Source: Pseudomonadota bacterium (GTDB lineage: Bacteria > Desulfobacterota > Desulfobulbia > Desulfobulbales > JAHJIY01). From it: a stretch of 64,000 nt of DNA. The translations under genes were made by a program, and so were the position numbers. Numbering within the stretch: position 1 is the first letter of the stretch; each line of letters opens with the position of its first letter. The stretch spans positions 29,636-93,635 of the forward strand of contig JAHJIY010000085.1 of assembly GCA_018823175.1 (NCBI GenBank). The letters are read 5' to 3'. The notes under the pieces are model-generated. The model made no database searches. It saw nothing but the letters and a program-made list of their open reading frames with translations, and was not told the DNA's origin. This document shows positions 50,654-59,788 of the stretch, piece by piece.

Positions 50654-53600
50654 ATGGAAGTAAAATCCACCATCGAGTCTGATGCCCTGAAGGCGAATCT
50701 GCTTGAAACCGCGGTTGAGGAGGTGACTATTGATCCTTCTTTTGCGGTTTTACAGGAGGTTGTCGCCGATTTTAAAGGGATCAGTACCAATATTGAAAAT
50801 CTGCTCTACGAAATAAGCCATCCTTTTCGGAACTGGAATATTATCCTGCCGAAATTGCGGGTCTTTGTTCTGAAGAACAGCGGTCATTACCTGCGGCATC
50901 AAAAGGGACCGGAGGCCTTTGATCGGTTTTGCACCATATTTTTTACGGTCGTGGAAGAATCTCGCCGGAATGAAACTCGGATGTCTTTAGCCATGGAGTC
51001 TCTTCTGGCCTATGTTGAAAAGACTATTGTTTCTTTGGATAGCAAGGGTCTGCAAAATTATGAATCCGGGTTGAATCGTTGTTTCGGGCGGATTTACGAT
51101 CTGGATAATCAGGTAATCATGCATATTGTCCAGGGCCATCATCCGGTGAAGAAGATAGCCACCATGCTGGTTAACCATGAAGGAGCTACGCTCGGTTCAT
51201 CGTATGATTTTCATGGTATTGCCAAGCTGATGAGCAAGATTCTGGCCCTTAATTACCGTTACTGGTTGCGGGAGGAGGATCCGCTGCCCTGGTTTACCGC
51301 TGAATGCGGAGACCTTTGTGTCGGGTGGCAGGCCGGGAAATTGTTTAATGCTATTTCTCATCAGCAGCTTAGAATCCATCTTGATACCCTCAACTCGATT
51401 GATTTGAAAAACGGCCGGCAGGCTCTGGAACAGCTCCTTGGTCTGCCGGCTCATATTGATGTTGTAAGGCTTTACAAAGAGGTCCCTGAACAGCTGGTTG
51501 AGCTGAAAACGGGGCCAGCCTCGGATGCAGGTGATCGTTTTGCTGAAAACAGGCGGCTTCTTTTTCTGTTTCGCATCATGGATACGGCCGGTCTGGGCCT
51601 GATTCATGAAGAGACTTTACGGGAAATTAACCGCGGTCTGGTCCAGCTTATCCGCCAGCAGGTCTTTGAGGAGATTGAATCTTTCCTGCTGACCACTTTC
51701 AAGTTGCTCAAGGCCAATATCCGGAAATATCCCCATACCTCACTGCAATGTATGCAGGTGCTGGGGACTGAGGTGTTTAAGCGCAACAACAGTCGCCTGG
51801 TGGAAACTTTCCTCTGGGAAACGGTCCGTTTTGGTTTTCATTACGCCAATGTCACCGGCGTTGACGAAGACTGGCAGCCGATTACCAATCCAGCCCATCT
51901 CGCCAATATCAGGGTCTGGCTAAATCTGATTATGCAGGAGCCCAAGTGGTGCGCTACCATGTTTTCGGCCCTGATTATCAACCTCAAGCTGTCGGGGACC
52001 TGTGTCAAGGATACCGACCTGTTCCAGCGTGATATCTCCCGGCTGCTTAACCATCCGATTGAACCGGTTTATAATCTGGTCAAGCAGTTTGCCAAGTTAA
52101 TGCCGGTATTTTTTAATGAGATCGGGGCGGAAGGGGTCTTGCGTGATGTCTCAACCGAGGTTGACGAGATCCACAAGCGCCGGGACCTGCTGATTCATTT
52201 TTTACGCAAGCAAAGTCATGTGGAGAGCAGCAATCTGATTGTTGATTTTATCCGGGCCATTTTTGAGTTTTGGCGGACTAAAGACAAGGAAGTTTTGACT
52301 CCCTTCCTGCCGGAAGAGGTATTTCGCCAGGTAAAAACCAAAGGTCCTTTCATCGATGATTTGCATATTTTGATGCAGCGGGTCTCAATCCTGCCTGATC
52401 TGGACAAGGTAGACGGCCTGGTAAATTGGGACGACCACCGGCTTTCGGTTTTTCTTGCGCAGCAGACCGATTTGGCGGCCGGTGAGCGTTTGCGTTTCCG
52501 GCTGCTGGTCAAGATGTTCAAGCTCCTTTATCAGAAATATAATCTTGGTTTTCAGGAAATGCGGTTGCAGCTGCAGCAGGCGGTCAACGCCGGCTTCCCC
52601 GAGGTGGAGCAGTTGCTGGCCGATCTTGAAATCTGCGATACCTTCCATTGTCTTGATTCATTGCTACGACAACTGGAAAAGCTCAAAGAAATAATTTTGA
52701 GCCCAGAGGTTTTTGAGGCCAAGGAAGATATTTATTATAAAAGACATATCGCCGTAGATATTCCCTCGGTCTACGGACGTTATCGGGAAAAGAAATTTGA
52801 CGCGCTGGGGTTGACCTTCCGCCTGGAAAACCTGGCAAATCTCTATCTTGAAAAATTGCCGCTGAGCGTCAACCTTTCGATCATCACCCGGGCCACCTTT
52901 ATCCGGATTATCAAATGTATCCGTCAGTACCTGCGGGCCTTGAAAATCGACGGCATTACCAGCCGGCGGCTCGACACCTATCTGTCTCTGCTCTCCAATT
53001 CGCTCGGGATCAAGCGTTTTTCCTATACCCAGTATCTTGATATTTTCCGGGGTCTGTCCGAGGGGGTCAAGGACGTTATCTATGTATATTACACCAATAT
53101 TCATGAGAACAATCTGTCGATCATTGTCCCCCAGATCGGGGCGGCGCCGCCCCTTGGGCAAATCGGCGATAATTTATTGGTCAAATATCGCTCCCTGTGG
53201 AGTTCCGACGATGTGACCGGCAGTGTCCATCGGCTTTCCGAGGCGTTTTTACGTAACCTGATCGCTGATACCTTCGGTCTGCAGCATCTGGATAATTTTA
53301 TTACCCGGATTTATCAGACCCTGGAAAATCAGAAAGACGTGCTTGATGAAGAGACCCTTGATCTGTTGATGACTTATAATCCGGACCGGGTGATCAGTTT
53401 TATCCATCGCCATAATACCCGGGCCAATAACATGATTCTGCTGGGCAATAAGGGCTATAACCTGACTCTTCTCGCCTCCGACCAGAAACCGGTGCCGCCT
53501 GGTTTTATTATCACGACCGAGATCTTTCGGTGCTGGTCGGCGATTACCGGCTTTGATCGGGCCCGGGAAGAATTCATGACCCAGATCCGCAATGCCCTGA

Positions 53601-54922
53601 CTGAGATTGAACAAAATACCGGCCGCCGGTTCGGCGACCCCGATAAACCATTGTTGTTGTCGGTACGCAGCGGGGCCTCGATCTCAATGCCGGGGATGAT
53701 GGCTACCATTCATAATATTGGCCTGAATGAGGAAATTGTTGAGGCCTTTGCCAAGGAGACTGGCAAAGAGTACCTGGCCTGGGACAATTATCGCAGGTTT
53801 TTGCAGTCCTGGGCGATGACCGAAGGGGTTGATCGGGAGACCTTTCAGGGCTTGATGAATGCGGCCAAGGCCCGGCACGGGGTGCAGGTGAAACGGGATT
53901 TTACCCCGGCTCAGATGAAAGAGCTGGCCCTTGATTATCAGAAGAATATCCGCAATGTCGGAATCGGCGTTCCCGATGATCCCTGGTTGCAGTTGACCGG
54001 CGCGGTGGAGATGGTCCTCAACTCCTGGAATACGGTTAAGACCAAGGAGTATCGGGCCTTGATGGATGTCTCCGAGGCATGGGGCACGGCGGTAATCGTC
54101 CAGACCATGGTTTTTGGTAATCTTGGCCCGGAATCAGGTAGTGGGGTGTTATTCACGGCGCATCCCTACCGAAAAGTAAGCCGGGTGGCGCTGTGGGGCG
54201 ATTATGCCCCGGCTGACCAGGGCGAGGACATCGTCAGCGGTCTGGTCGCTACCTATCCGGTTTCGGTGGAACAGGCCGAACTTGATGGCCGGTCGCAGGA
54301 TAATTCTCTGGAATTGCGGTTTCCCAAGATCTATGAACGGCTGTTGGCGATCTCCCGGGAGCTGGTTTATGAAAAAAGATGGAATCCCCAGGAGATTGAG
54401 TTCACTTTTGAAGGGCCGGAAGAGGACAAACTTTATATCCTGCAAACCCGGGACATGATTACGATCAAAAAGAAGGAAAGTTTTTTTGCTTTCAAGAAGA
54501 CCAAGACTCTGGATAAATTTATTCTGGGCAAGGGGATCGGGGTCAGCGGCAGCGCCTTGTCGGGGCGCGCTGTTTTTTCGGCGGCCAATATTGAGCAATT
54601 GCGCCGGGAGGACCCGGATGCCCAACTTATTTTGATCAGGCAGGACACGGTGCCCGAGGATATCAAGGAGATCTCGATGGTGGACGGCTTGTTGACTGCC
54701 AGGGGCGGCCAGACCTCCCATGCCTCGGTGGTAACCTTGCGTCTGGAAAAGACCTGCGTCGTGGGCTGTAATGCCCTGAAGGTTTATGAGACGGAAGAGC
54801 GGGCCGAGGCTGGAAATTATGAGATCAGGTTTGGTGACGAGATCAGTATCGACGGCCGGAAGGGCTTGTTTTTGAAAGGCACCCATCCGGTGAAGAAAGA
54901 AGTTCACATCCTGCCGATTTGA
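50654..54922 (+). CDS. PEP/pyruvate-binding (PPDK-like) protein with a large novel N-terminal region
   Basis: 1422 residues. The C-terminal 500 residues are PPDK/PEP-synthase-like: ATP-grasp segment starting 'LLGNKGYNLTLLASDQKPVP' (about 925), then 'SVRSGASISMPGMMATI' and a phosphohistidine domain with 'GGQTSHASVV' (about 1355) containing the His. There is no PEP/pyruvate TIM barrel after it. Residues 1-about 900 are largely helical with no recognised family. So it can probably make an ATP-derived phosphohistidine, but its acceptor is unclear. It stands between gapA and ald, so carbon metabolism is plausible; a dikinase acting on a polymer is another option. Confidence 0.8.
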   Translation: MEVKSTIESDALKANLLETAVEEVTIDPSFAVLQEVVADFKGISTNIENLLYEISHPFRNWNIILPKLRVFVLKNSGHYLRHQKGPEAFDRFCTIFFTVVEESRRNETRMSLAMESLLAYVEKTIVSLDSKGLQNYESGLNRCFGRIYDLDNQVIMHIVQGHHPVKKIATMLVNHEGATLGSSYDFHGIAKLMSKILALNYRYWLREEDPLPWFTAECGDLCVGWQAGKLFNAISHQQLRIHLDTLNSIDLKNGRQALEQLLGLPAHIDVVRLYKEVPEQLVELKTGPASDAGDRFAENRRLLFLFRIMDTAGLGLIHEETLREINRGLVQLIRQQVFEEIESFLLTTFKLLKANIRKYPHTSLQCMQVLGTEVFKRNNSRLVETFLWETVRFGFHYANVTGVDEDWQPITNPAHLANIRVWLNLIMQEPKWCATMFSALIINLKLSGTCVKDTDLFQRDISRLLNHPIEPVYNLVKQFAKLMPVFFNEIGAEGVLRDVSTEVDEIHKRRDLLIHFLRKQSHVESSNLIVDFIRAIFEFWRTKDKEVLTPFLPEEVFRQVKTKGPFIDDLHILMQRVSILPDLDKVDGLVNWDDHRLSVFLAQQTDLAAGERLRFRLLVKMFKLLYQKYNLGFQEMRLQLQQAVNAGFPEVEQLLADLEICDTFHCLDSLLRQLEKLKEIILSPEVFEAKEDIYYKRHIAVDIPSVYGRYREKKFDALGLTFRLENLANLYLEKLPLSVNLSIITRATFIRIIKCIRQYLRALKIDGITSRRLDTYLSLLSNSLGIKRFSYTQYLDIFRGLSEGVKDVIYVYYTNIHENNLSIIVPQIGAAPPLGQIGDNLLVKYRSLWSSDDVTGSVHRLSEAFLRNLIADTFGLQHLDNFITRIYQTLENQKDVLDEETLDLLMTYNPDRVISFIHRHNTRANNMILLGNKGYNLTLLASDQKPVPPGFIITTEIFRCWSAITGFDRAREEFMTQIRNALTEIEQNTGRRFGDPDKPLLLSVRSGASISMPGMMATIHNIGLNEEIVEAFAKETGKEYLAWDNYRRFLQSWAMTEGVDRETFQGLMNAAKARHGVQVKRDFTPAQMKELALDYQKNIRNVGIGVPDDPWLQLTGAVEMVLNSWNTVKTKEYRALMDVSEAWGTAVIVQTMVFGNLGPESGSGVLFTAHPYRKVSRVALWGDYAPADQGEDIVSGLVATYPVSVEQAELDGRSQDNSLELRFPKIYERLLAISRELVYEKRWNPQEIEFTFEGPEEDKLYILQTRDMITIKKKESFFAFKKTKTLDKFILGKGIGVSGSALSGRAVFSAANIEQLRREDPDAQLILIRQDTVPEDIKEISMVDGLLTARGGQTSHASVVTLRLEKTCVVGCNALKVYETEERAEAGNYEIRFGDEISIDGRKGLFLKGTHPVKKEVHILPI

Positions 54923-54970
54923 TCAAAGGTTGATGCCCTCCACTATATTATTCTTTCGGGAAGCAAAAGT

Positions 54971-56080
54971 ATGATTATCGGGGTGCCCAAAGAGATTAAG
55001 GACCAGGAGTTTCGGGTCGGCATGGTTCCGGCCGGGGTGCGAGGCCTGGTCGCGGCCGGTCATCAGGTGTTGATTGAGCAGGGGGCGGGTGAGGGCAGCG
55101 GAATCAGCGATGAGGAGTATCGACAGGCCGGCGCGGAGATCTTGCCGGAAGTGGCTGAGGTCTTTGGCCGGGCCGAGATGGTCGTTAAGGTCAAAGAGCC
55201 ATTGCCCGTAGAATATCCGTTCTTGCGGGAAGGGTTAATCGTTTTCACCTACCTGCATCTGGCGCCGCTGCCGGCCTTGACCACCGAACTGCTCAGGAGA
55301 AAGGTCACGGCCATTGCTTACGAAACCGTGCAGTTTGATGACGGCTATCTGCCACTGCTGGCGCCAATGAGCGAAGTGGCGGGCAAGATGTCGATCCAGG
55401 CCGGGGCCCACTATCTGGAAAAAGAGAATAATGGCCGCGGTATCCTTTTGGGTGGGGTAGCGGGGGTGAAAAAGGGTCGGGTCTTGATTCTCGGTAGCGG
55501 CACGGTTGGAATGAGCGCCGCCCGGGTGGCGCTCGGCATCGGGGCGGAAGTGACCGTGGTCGGGCGCAACCACCGGCAACTCGCCAGGCTGGCTGAGGTG
55601 TTTAACGGGCAGGTATCTACCCTGATCTCAAATCAGCACAATATCGAGCAGGAAATGCGAACGGCCGATCTGGTAATTGGTGCTGTTTTGGTGCCTGGCG
55701 GACAGGCGCCCAAACTGATCAGTCGGGATATGTTGCGGGTCATGAAAAAAGGGGCGGTAATCGTCGACGTCTCAATTGATCAGGGGGGATGCGCCGAGAG
55801 TTCGCGGGCGACTAGCTATTCCGATCCGGTGTATGAAGAGGAGGGGATTATTCACTATTGTGTGGCCAATATGCCGGGTGGGGTGCCGCGGACCTCGACC
55901 TTTGCCTTGACCGGGGTAACGGCGCCATATGTTCAGGAGCTCGCTGATAAAGGACTGGCCCCGGCAATTCAGGACAATTTGCCGCTTCGGCGAGGGGTTA
56001 ACGTATATCAGGGGAGATTGGTTAACTCGGCAGTTGCTGCTGCGCAGGGCCGGCAATGCGAGGAGATTGCTTTGATCTGA
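54971..56080 (+). CDS. ald: Alanine dehydrogenase
   Basis: 369 residues. N-terminal 'MIIGVPKEIKDQEFRVGM', catalytic region 'KVKEPLPVEYPFLREG', 'HLAPLPALTTELL', NAD-binding 'RVLILGSGTVGMSAARVALG', and 'VDVSIDQGGCAESSRATSYS' are family hallmarks. Interconverts alanine and pyruvate with NAD. 48 bases after the PPDK-like gene, so possibly one operon. Confidence 0.96.
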   Translation: MIIGVPKEIKDQEFRVGMVPAGVRGLVAAGHQVLIEQGAGEGSGISDEEYRQAGAEILPEVAEVFGRAEMVVKVKEPLPVEYPFLREGLIVFTYLHLAPLPALTTELLRRKVTAIAYETVQFDDGYLPLLAPMSEVAGKMSIQAGAHYLEKENNGRGILLGGVAGVKKGRVLILGSGTVGMSAARVALGIGAEVTVVGRNHRQLARLAEVFNGQVSTLISNQHNIEQEMRTADLVIGAVLVPGGQAPKLISRDMLRVMKKGAVIVDVSIDQGGCAESSRATSYSDPVYEEEGIIHYCVANMPGGVPRTSTFALTGVTAPYVQELADKGLAPAIQDNLPLRRGVNVYQGRLVNSAVAAAQGRQCEEIALI

Positions 56081-56235
56081 CATTTTAAAAACCTGCTCTT
56101 GAAAAGTGTGCTCACCTCCAGTTATGACATGAAAAATTTGTGAAATTAAAAATTATGACGATGAGATTTGCATGGGTTAGGAATTCTTTTAAATAACAAA
56201 ATCTCTTGAAAAACATCGGAATATACGGAGTAAAT

Positions 56236-57339
56236 ATGTTTGATCTTAAAGGTGGTCCGGCTATAAAAATTATTTTGATTTTGATTATTTATGCCTTTAT
56301 ATCAGGCTGTAGTTCTGATGATAGTGATTCTAGTGCAAGCATTTCTCCTCTTGATCGGGAAGGGATTTTTATTGATAGTCCGCTAATGAATGTCGAATAT
56401 TCGTCAAGTTCTCACGAGGGCCGGACGAATGTGAATGGTGCATTTTTATATCGCATCGGGGAGAAGGTAACCTTTTCAATTGGTGATATTGTGCTGGGAT
56501 CGGCTTTGGGACAAGAGGTTGTTTCACCCTTTGAGCTGACGCCAGGGGCAGACAGTGTCGCCCATCCTTCGATTATCAACCTTATTCGTTTTCTGCAGAG
56601 TCTTGATTCCGACGGTGATGTGACAAACGGTATCTCTATCACCAATGAGATGCATACTCTGGCCAATGGGGTCTTGATTAATTTTCATCAATTGGCGGAT
56701 GAGTTTTCAGAAGATCCGGCGGTGGTCGAGTATATTGCAGACAGTACCGCAAGTAATCTGCTGCTTGATGCGACAACCGCAACTGGAAATTTTACCACGG
56801 TTATTGATGAATATCGCCTGGTACCACTGGCAGCATCAAAAAATCAGTACAAGGTTGTAAGGAACCTCGATCCTCGCCTGGAAGTACCATTTACGGCCAA
56901 TAATGGTAAAGCGTTTTCCTCGGCTGATACCTTGAGCTATAATTACACGGATTCTTTTTTGCTCAATGATAGTTTCGGTTTTCCCCATACCGTTAATATG
57001 TATTGGGTAAAAGAACCTCTTGATCTCACGGACCCGCTCACTGAAGGTTTGCCGAATAGCTGGTCTCTTTATGTGGAAGTTGATGAAGGACAGAAGGTTG
57101 GCGGAACAGATATTGATGATCCGACTGATGCCCGTTTCATCTTGCGCTTTGACACCGATGGGAATTTGGCAACGGCAGAGACACTGGTTGTGAGTAACTG
57201 GACCCCGCTTTACAGCGCTGATGATTCTTCTCGTCCCCTAGGACCGGACGTTGACCATGAGGTTGTTAACGACCCTCCGACCAGTTCAAATTTCATGATT
57301 GATGTGGCGGACGTCAGGTTTGGGGAGAGTGTGGAATAG
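56236..57339 (+). CDS. Lipoprotein of unknown function
   Basis: 367 residues from the ATG at 56236, which has GGAG six bases upstream; the longer TTG frame has none. Signal 'ILIIYAFISGC' (Cys25) is a lipobox. The following acidic/Ser linker leads to a 'IFIDSPLMNVEYSSSSHEGRT' strand region, 'EKVTFSIGDIVLGSALGQ' and 'RFLQSLDSDGDVTNGI', a pattern seen in surface/periplasmic beta-rich proteins with carboxypeptidase-regulatory-like segments. No specific family recognised. Last gene before the island boundary. Confidence 0.8.
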   Translation: MFDLKGGPAIKIILILIIYAFISGCSSDDSDSSASISPLDREGIFIDSPLMNVEYSSSSHEGRTNVNGAFLYRIGEKVTFSIGDIVLGSALGQEVVSPFELTPGADSVAHPSIINLIRFLQSLDSDGDVTNGISITNEMHTLANGVLINFHQLADEFSEDPAVVEYIADSTASNLLLDATTATGNFTTVIDEYRLVPLAASKNQYKVVRNLDPRLEVPFTANNGKAFSSADTLSYNYTDSFLLNDSFGFPHTVNMYWVKEPLDLTDPLTEGLPNSWSLYVEVDEGQKVGGTDIDDPTDARFILRFDTDGNLATAETLVVSNWTPLYSADDSSRPLGPDVDHEVVNDPPTSSNFMIDVADVRFGESVE

Positions 57340-57419
57340 AGTCTTGAAAAATATCATTCTCAGATTTGAAAATGGCGGCTGAAAAGATTCTTTTAGTAAT
57401 TTTTTCGGAAAATAAAAAA

Positions 57420-57452
57420 AAGGGGTTACAGCCAAATTAGCTGTAACCCCTT
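57420..57452. terminator. Bidirectional terminator next to the tRNA fragment
   Basis: AAGGGGTTACAGC (57420-57432) pairs perfectly with 57440-57452; minus-strand stem is followed by TTTTTTTATTTT, plus-strand by GATTTTT. On the minus strand it ends transcripts of a tRNA gene whose 3' part remains here; on the plus strand it ends the lipoprotein gene. Confidence 0.85.
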
Positions 57453-57460
57453 GATTTTTC

Positions 57461-57508
57461 TGGTGCCGGGACGCAGATTTGAACTGCGGACACGCGGATT
57501 TTCAGTCC
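57461..57508 (-). other. 3' fragment of tRNA-Phe(GAA): candidate integration (att) site
   Basis: The minus strand reads anticodon arm GGACTGAAAATCC (anticodon GAA), then variable loop, T arm CGCAG-TTCAAAT-CTGCG, acceptor TCCCGGC, A and CCA. The acceptor 5' strand (GCCGGGA) and D arm are absent: upstream sequence (GATTCAGCAGGTAACC) does not match. So this is a 48-nt 3' half-gene, the typical duplication left by tRNA-targeted integrases. The intact tRNA-Phe or the other att copy should lie at the far end of the island, outside the window. Confidence 0.85.
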
Positions 57509-57859
57509 TTGGTTACCTGCTGAATCATCTTCGGAAAACCTACGGTAGAACAAGGCGATAGTGTTGATGGGGTCATGGTAAGGTTCTGGTTCCCGGTGGT
57601 TGGTTATTACGCAGACGGCATTGGAAATCTTTCATGTAACTGGTCGAAAGCCGGAAAGTTCCCGGTGAAACATGTCACGATTTTTAAAGATACAAATTTT
57701 TCAAAACGACCAGAGGACGACCAGAGAGATTTTTCAGGTTATGTTTCTGCCTGCATGTTTTGGTATCAAAGTCCAGATTGTTTGATAGATGCACAGTAGA
57801 TATCAACAGTTTTGAAAGTGTTAAATTTTTTATGATGTCGGGATGATATCTTCAGTTCA
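57509..57859. other. Island edge without a confident gene
   Basis: A plus-strand frame at 57575-57799 (74 codons) has no ribosome binding site or recognisable protein character. Sequence may be decayed remains of an integration module. Nothing else seen. Confidence 0.4.
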
Positions 57860-58192
57860 CTAATCATGGTATTCAAGAGATATGTTAACTGGGGAACAAA
57901 CAGGAGATGAGTCAAGCAAAGACGCGACCACTTTATGAACGATACAGGCAGGCGGGAAGGACTCCTTCTTCTCATCCTGCTGATCCAATAATTCATCAAC
58001 CTCAACAAAGTGATTAATAATTGGGTCTGAATCCGGACCGTCAGCCCCGAAGATAAAAACCTCCATTTCTAGCTCATCAAAATGGACATCTTTGTAGAGA
58101 TACAGATGGACTGCTGATAGAGAATCCTCAAGCACTTCACCGGCCAGGTCAAATTCTTCCGTCAGATACGCCATCGAAAACTGTTCTTTCAT
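57860..58192 (-). CDS. Small acidic hypothetical protein
   Basis: 110 residues, preceded by a strong GGGAGG. Very acidic, with clusters of D and E ('EEFDLAGEVLEDSL', 'DELLDQQDEKKES'), no signal peptide or membrane segment. Unrecognised; typical of accessory island genes. Acidic small proteins can be DNA mimics or immunity-type proteins, but nothing here shows that. Confidence 0.65.
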   Translation of the reverse strand: MKEQFSMAYLTEEFDLAGEVLEDSLSAVHLYLYKDVHFDELEMEVFIFGADGPDSDPIINHFVEVDELLDQQDEKKESFPPACIVHKVVASLLDSSPVCSPVNISLEYHD

Positions 58193-58290
58193 TATTTTAC
58201 CTCCCTTGGTGATGTAAACGTATTATCGCGGGGTCAAATACTGCCCGTACTTGGCGATATCCGGGTAGTGAACACCTCTTGTCTCTGGAA

Positions 58291-58331
58291 CGATAAAAGG
58301 CCAACACCGGCAAGGTGTGGGCCTTTTATCG
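58291..58331. terminator. Strong terminator hairpin
   Basis: CGATAAAAGGCC (58291-58302) pairs perfectly with GGCCTTTTATCG (58320-58331), and five inner pairs (ACACC/GGTGT) extend it. It follows the stop of the 58386-58649 frame on the minus strand. Confidence 0.75.
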
Positions 58332-58385
58332 TTAAATTTAATTGTTAAATTGGAATAGCCGCAGGTCAGATGGGACTAAAGGTTA

Positions 58386-58649
58386 TTAGCTGGTATGTCT
58401 GGTGATCCGGCAGAGGTCCATTAACCATGGAGATTTCTGCCATGACGTTGTGGTTTCTATGATCCTTGGCGATATATTTTCGTCTGTCGGATAGTCATCT
58501 TCCGGCGGCATGGTTTTGGTTAATACATCAACCTGCCGTAGTTCCGTGGTAATTTCTTTGAAATCAAGGATTTTACTTTCATTGGTCGAGATAATCGCAG
58601 CGTTAAGCGGGTTATAAATACCAGCCGAAAGAAGTAATAAACCGTACAA
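58386..58649 (-). CDS. Unknown, possibly the frameshifted 3' part of the upstream gene
   Basis: 87 codons beginning at a TTG; no ribosome binding site. The same frame is open upstream into the end of the preceding gene and reads 'IKFWTPLLAVNRLKDRQKLY' before 'GLLLLSAGIYNPLNAAII', coherent protein with no start codon. The simplest explanation is a +1/-1 frameshift, either mutation, sequencing error, or programmed. Listed as uncertain. Confidence 0.5.
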   Translation of the reverse strand: MYGLLLLSAGIYNPLNAAIISTNESKILDFKEITTELRQVDVLTKTMPPEDDYPTDENISPRIIETTTSWQKSPWLMDLCRITRHTS

Positions 58650-58663
58650 CTTTTGCCGGTCTT

Positions 58664-59386
58664 TTAAGCGGTTAACTGCCAGTAGCGGTGTCCAAAATTT
58701 AATATCAATTCACCTACGCCATTGGCCAGAACGGAGGAGTCAAAAATAACCCCGGCCTTATCTTGCCTTGAAAGCTCAACATCCATCATCATCTGATATT
58801 GTGAGACCTGTTCAAAATATTTTCCCGCCGCCGCAATACGTTTTTGCTTATCAGAGGTGAAAATGGACACAGGGCCAAGGCGTTTTATGTGTTCATTCGG
58901 TGTTGGCGCTTCGTAGACTGGCGCTTCCGGTACTTCTATGAGTTTGTTCGCCCTAACTCTGAAGTTCTCAAGGCCAGAAGGTCGTAAAAATTCTAAATGT
59001 TTAAATTCGTTTTGGAGTTCATTTACAGCCTTTGCCGTCTGATCGTCAGCAAACTCTGCCAACGAGTTAATGATCATCATGAATTCCAGGTCAAGGAGCA
59101 TCATTACCGGAAGAGAACCGCTATCGATGCCACGTTTATCCAGGCAAATGGTTTTCAGGGCGGTAATAATCTCTTTGCCGTCGGACCTCATATTCATGGA
59201 GGTTTTATAATTGCTGTTGTCTTTGATGAGCATTTCCATGAACCCGTCGGTCAAGATCTCTTCCCCTTCCTCAAATAATTCTGTAGCCTCCTTTTTTATT
59301 TGGCTGAATAGCATTTTAAACTCATCGATTGTTGCCGAAATAAATCCAGGCGTTGTGATGTTGTCCCAAAAATCTGCCAAGCTCAT
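58664..59386 (-). CDS. Hypothetical island protein
   Basis: 240 residues from the ATG at 59386 (AGGAGG six bases upstream; an earlier in-frame ATG is too close). Largely helical, charged, no signal or membrane segment. 'ILTDGFMEMLIKDNSNYK', 'LMMIINSLAEFADD'-like hydrophobic patches, and a linker 'EAPVYEAPTPNEHIKR' divide it into two halves. No family recognised. The following frame may continue it after a frameshift. Confidence 0.65.
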   Translation of the reverse strand: MSLADFWDNITTPGFISATIDEFKMLFSQIKKEATELFEEGEEILTDGFMEMLIKDNSNYKTSMNMRSDGKEIITALKTICLDKRGIDSGSLPVMMLLDLEFMMIINSLAEFADDQTAKAVNELQNEFKHLEFLRPSGLENFRVRANKLIEVPEAPVYEAPTPNEHIKRLGPVSIFTSDKQKRIAAAGKYFEQVSQYQMMMDVELSRQDKAGVIFDSSVLANGVGELILNFGHRYWQLTA

Positions 59387-59392
59387 AACCAT

Positions 59393-59788
59393 CCTCCTGT
59401 AAGTTAAAATGAAAATGGCATGCCAGCTCGGAAGCTATACATGCCACTGTTTATTCCTGACCCTTCTGAATTTTCATATGGGTAAGGGATTTCTCTTAAG
59501 AGGATGATATTTATTTGAAATGTGGATTGTTACGCTGTGGGGTTGAGATGAGATCGTTTGACTTTTGCTTCATGAACATGCTAATCAATAGATCGGCGTG
59601 TTTACGGAAGGAAGGTGCTTGCCCTTGTTGATGTTTGGTGTAATTTGAATCATGCGTGGATATCCGAGTAGAAGCAACGCTAAATGGTATAGATTTATGT
59701 GACCACTCAGTGATGTTAGGGTATATATCAGGAAAATCGGATAACAAATTGCGGGGGCAACAAAAAAGGAATTTGAGGAAGATATATA
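59393..59788. other. Gap before the ATPase gene
   Basis: 396 bases, AT-rich. A minus-strand 78-codon frame (59511-59747) has no ribosome binding site or protein character. The ATPase gene has GAGGAAG before its ATG. No repeat or RNA gene recognised. Confidence 0.5.

Noticed and set aside
57461..57545. Complete tRNA-Phe gene
   Set aside because: The 5' acceptor strand and D arm are absent upstream of the anticodon arm.
57575..57799. 74-codon plus-strand frame as a gene
   Set aside because: No ribosome binding site, composition or motif support; likely chance or decayed sequence.
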